Of a DNA stretch of 64,000 nucleotides, positions 63,208 to 64,000 are shown piece by piece. Under the pieces are notes generated by a model, which did not search any database, was not told the DNA's origin, and was given only the letters and a program-made list of their open reading frames with translations. The position numbers were made by a program, and so were the translations under genes. Every line of letters starts with the position of its first letter. Positions within the stretch are counted from its first letter, which is position 1. The stretch is from Alteromonadaceae bacterium 2753L.S.0a.02 (GTDB taxonomy: Bacteria; Pseudomonadota; Gammaproteobacteria; Pseudomonadales; Cellvibrionaceae), in contig VISH01000002.1 of NCBI GenBank assembly GCA_007827375.1, positions 4,324,527 to 4,388,526 of the forward strand. Direction: 5' to 3'.

Positions 63208-63852
63208 TTAGTACCTGGCGGTTAACACCAGTACACCTTCATCAACTTTCAATAATCCACGCGACGCAGAAAACTGTTGCCCAGTAGAATTTGTGCCGGG
63301 GAATTGCCCTCCAACAACCATGGCCTCAACATTATTCAAGGTAATCAGCCCAACACTTACTTTACTGAGCATTACGCCATACGCTGCCGCATTGCCATTG
63401 GCGGTTTGCACGAACGCGCGTCGCCCCGCCTCGTAATCAATACCCAAACGCTTTGCTTCGCGGGAACTCATGGCAATCGCCGATGCGCCTGTGTCGACCA
63501 TAAAATAAGCCGACCGACCCGTTAATACTACCGGTTGCCCCAGTAGTGACCATTTTCTGCGCTCGCGAGGCGGAACTTCGGCTTTTTCGGGTGGCGTGTA
63601 GGTACCACCGATTTTGCGGGACAGGCTTAGCTTTTGCGTTTTACCCTCAACCTCTATCAGAGCGTGTTTACTGGTCGCTTCAATGAGTTTTACCCCTTCG
63701 GGAGAACTTTTACCCACTTTGATCAACTGTTGCTTGCCATTGATGATCAACACGGCACTGCCTTTAAAGAGGCCTTTAACCTCAACCGTGGGCGCAGCCA
63801 TTGCCACACTGCAGAAACACAACACCAGCAGTAAATAGAGATTCCTTGGCAT
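63208..63852 (-). CDS. Retropepsin-like aspartic protease, periplasmic (clan AA)
   Basis: A 214-residue protein with signal peptide (LLLVLCFCSVAMAAP), an N-terminal SH3-like or beta-rich part, a basic linker (PPRERRKWS), and a retropepsin domain with catalytic FMVDTGASAIAMS. The family's second signature, LLG-x-SFL, is missing in this frame. It is present one frame over as ILLGNSFLRRVDY between about 63253 and 63297. One extra C at 63298-63301 and one missing T near 63251 would explain it, leaving about 16 residues wrong in the given sequence. ATG 63852 has a GAGGAGGAG ribosome site overlapping the pgpA end, so the two genes are probably co-translated. Substrate unknown. Confidence 0.8.
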   Translation of the reverse strand: MPRNLYLLLVLCFCSVAMAAPTVEVKGLFKGSAVLIINGKQQLIKVGKSSPEGVKLIEATSKHALIEVEGKTQKLSLSRKIGGTYTPPEKAEVPPRERRKWSLLGQPVVLTGRSAYFMVDTGASAIAMSSREAKRLGIDYEAGRRAFVQTANGNAAAYGVMLSKVSVGLITLNNVEAMVVGGQFPGTNSTGQQFSASRGLLKVDEGVLVLTARY

Positions 63853-63865
63853 GATTCTCTCCTCC

Positions 63866-64000
63866 TCAAATAAGCGCGAAGTATATCAGCGTTTGCACGC
63901 ACGCCAGCGCCGCGAGCCCGGCTAACAGATCGTCTAGCATGATACCGAAGCCGCCGTGAACCCGCCGATCCACAAGCTTAATTGGCCAGGGCTTGACCAT
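63866..64000 (-). CDS. pgpA: Phosphatidylglycerophosphatase A, C-terminal end only
   Basis: The last 44 codons of a gene that enters from the right edge. The residues KPWPIKLVDRRVHGGFGIML and following DDLLAGLAAL are the conserved C-terminus of PgpA, which removes the phosphate from phosphatidylglycerophosphate in the inner membrane to give phosphatidylglycerol. The final hydrophobic helix (LACVQTLIYFALI) ends the protein. pgpA commonly lies in the rib-nusB-thiL-pgpA region of gammaproteobacteria, which fits the ribA nearby. Confidence 0.95.
   Translation of the reverse strand: MVKPWPIKLVDRRVHGGFGIMLDDLLAGLAALACVQTLIYFALI

Overview
The window looks like chromosome of a gammaproteobacterium close to the Cellvibrionaceae (Saccharophagus/Teredinibacter-like polysaccharide degraders). 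This is inferred from three things: Pseudomonas-like order of the conserved genes (rsmI-lpoA-yraN-diaA-BON ... sspB-sspA-bc1-rpsI-rplM ... zapE-zapG-degS/algW), a TonB receptor of the Xanthomonas/Caulobacter oligosaccharide type next to a GH5 lipoprotein, and very large repeat-built exoproteins. No species can be named from the sequence alone. No rRNA, tRNA, CRISPR array, transposase or phage gene was seen.

Layout. 1-2.8 kb: the first 643 residues of a secreted SpvB/RHS-type protein running off the left edge, and a small lipoprotein. 3.2-7.5 kb: rsmI, divergent from lpoA-yraN-diaA-BON lipoprotein. 7.5-7.85 kb: an array of three-base-loop hairpins between two convergent genes. 7.8-13.1 kb: thiolase, lemA and an M48 protease, an exonuclease, a Yip1-like membrane protein. 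13.3-18.5 kb: sspB, sspA, a bc1 complex with cytochromes b and c1 fused in one gene, Rieske protein, rpsI, rplM. 18.5-21.5 kb: a periplasmic binding-protein-like gene, zapE, zapG.

21.5-38.2 kb is the most unusual part. A DegS/AlgW protease gene is followed by a GAF-HlyD fusion, a PqqD-like/M50 protease/lipoyl fusion, a periplasmic HlyD adaptor, and a 2926-residue protein. That protein has an N-terminal LEPR-XLL-like motif, a DUF4347 domain, 20 Ig-like repeats (17 of exactly 279 bp) and C-terminal membrane segment(s). A PAS-GGDEF diguanylate cyclase follows. I propose a dedicated processing/export system for the giant surface protein in which the PqqD-like domain reads its N-terminal leader and the M50 site cuts it; this is inference.

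38.2-53.6 kb: a second binding-protein-like gene, a fumarate reductase operon frdCAB of the Wolinella dihaem type with an FNR-like box upstream, the TonB receptor and GH5 lipoprotein (its barrel apparently interrupted by inserted beta-sandwich modules), an EamA transporter, and a convergent overlapping pair of c-di-GMP phosphodiesterase genes (REC-EAL and HD-GYP).

53.8-61.1 kb: a complete extracellular electron-transfer conduit. mtrC-mtrA-mtrB (decahaem surface lipoprotein, decahaem periplasmic cytochrome, porin) is divergent from a dihaem cytochrome c and a CymA/NapC-like tetrahaem quinol dehydrogenase, with an FNR-like box between the two arms. With frdCAB this suggests anaerobic respiration to fumarate and to an extracellular acceptor.

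61.1-64 kb: a sensor histidine kinase and ribA, each broken by two +1 shifts; a retropepsin-like gene with a hidden compensating pair of shifts; and the end of pgpA. The clustering of six single-base indels mostly in short homopolymers suggests sequencing error more than real gene decay.
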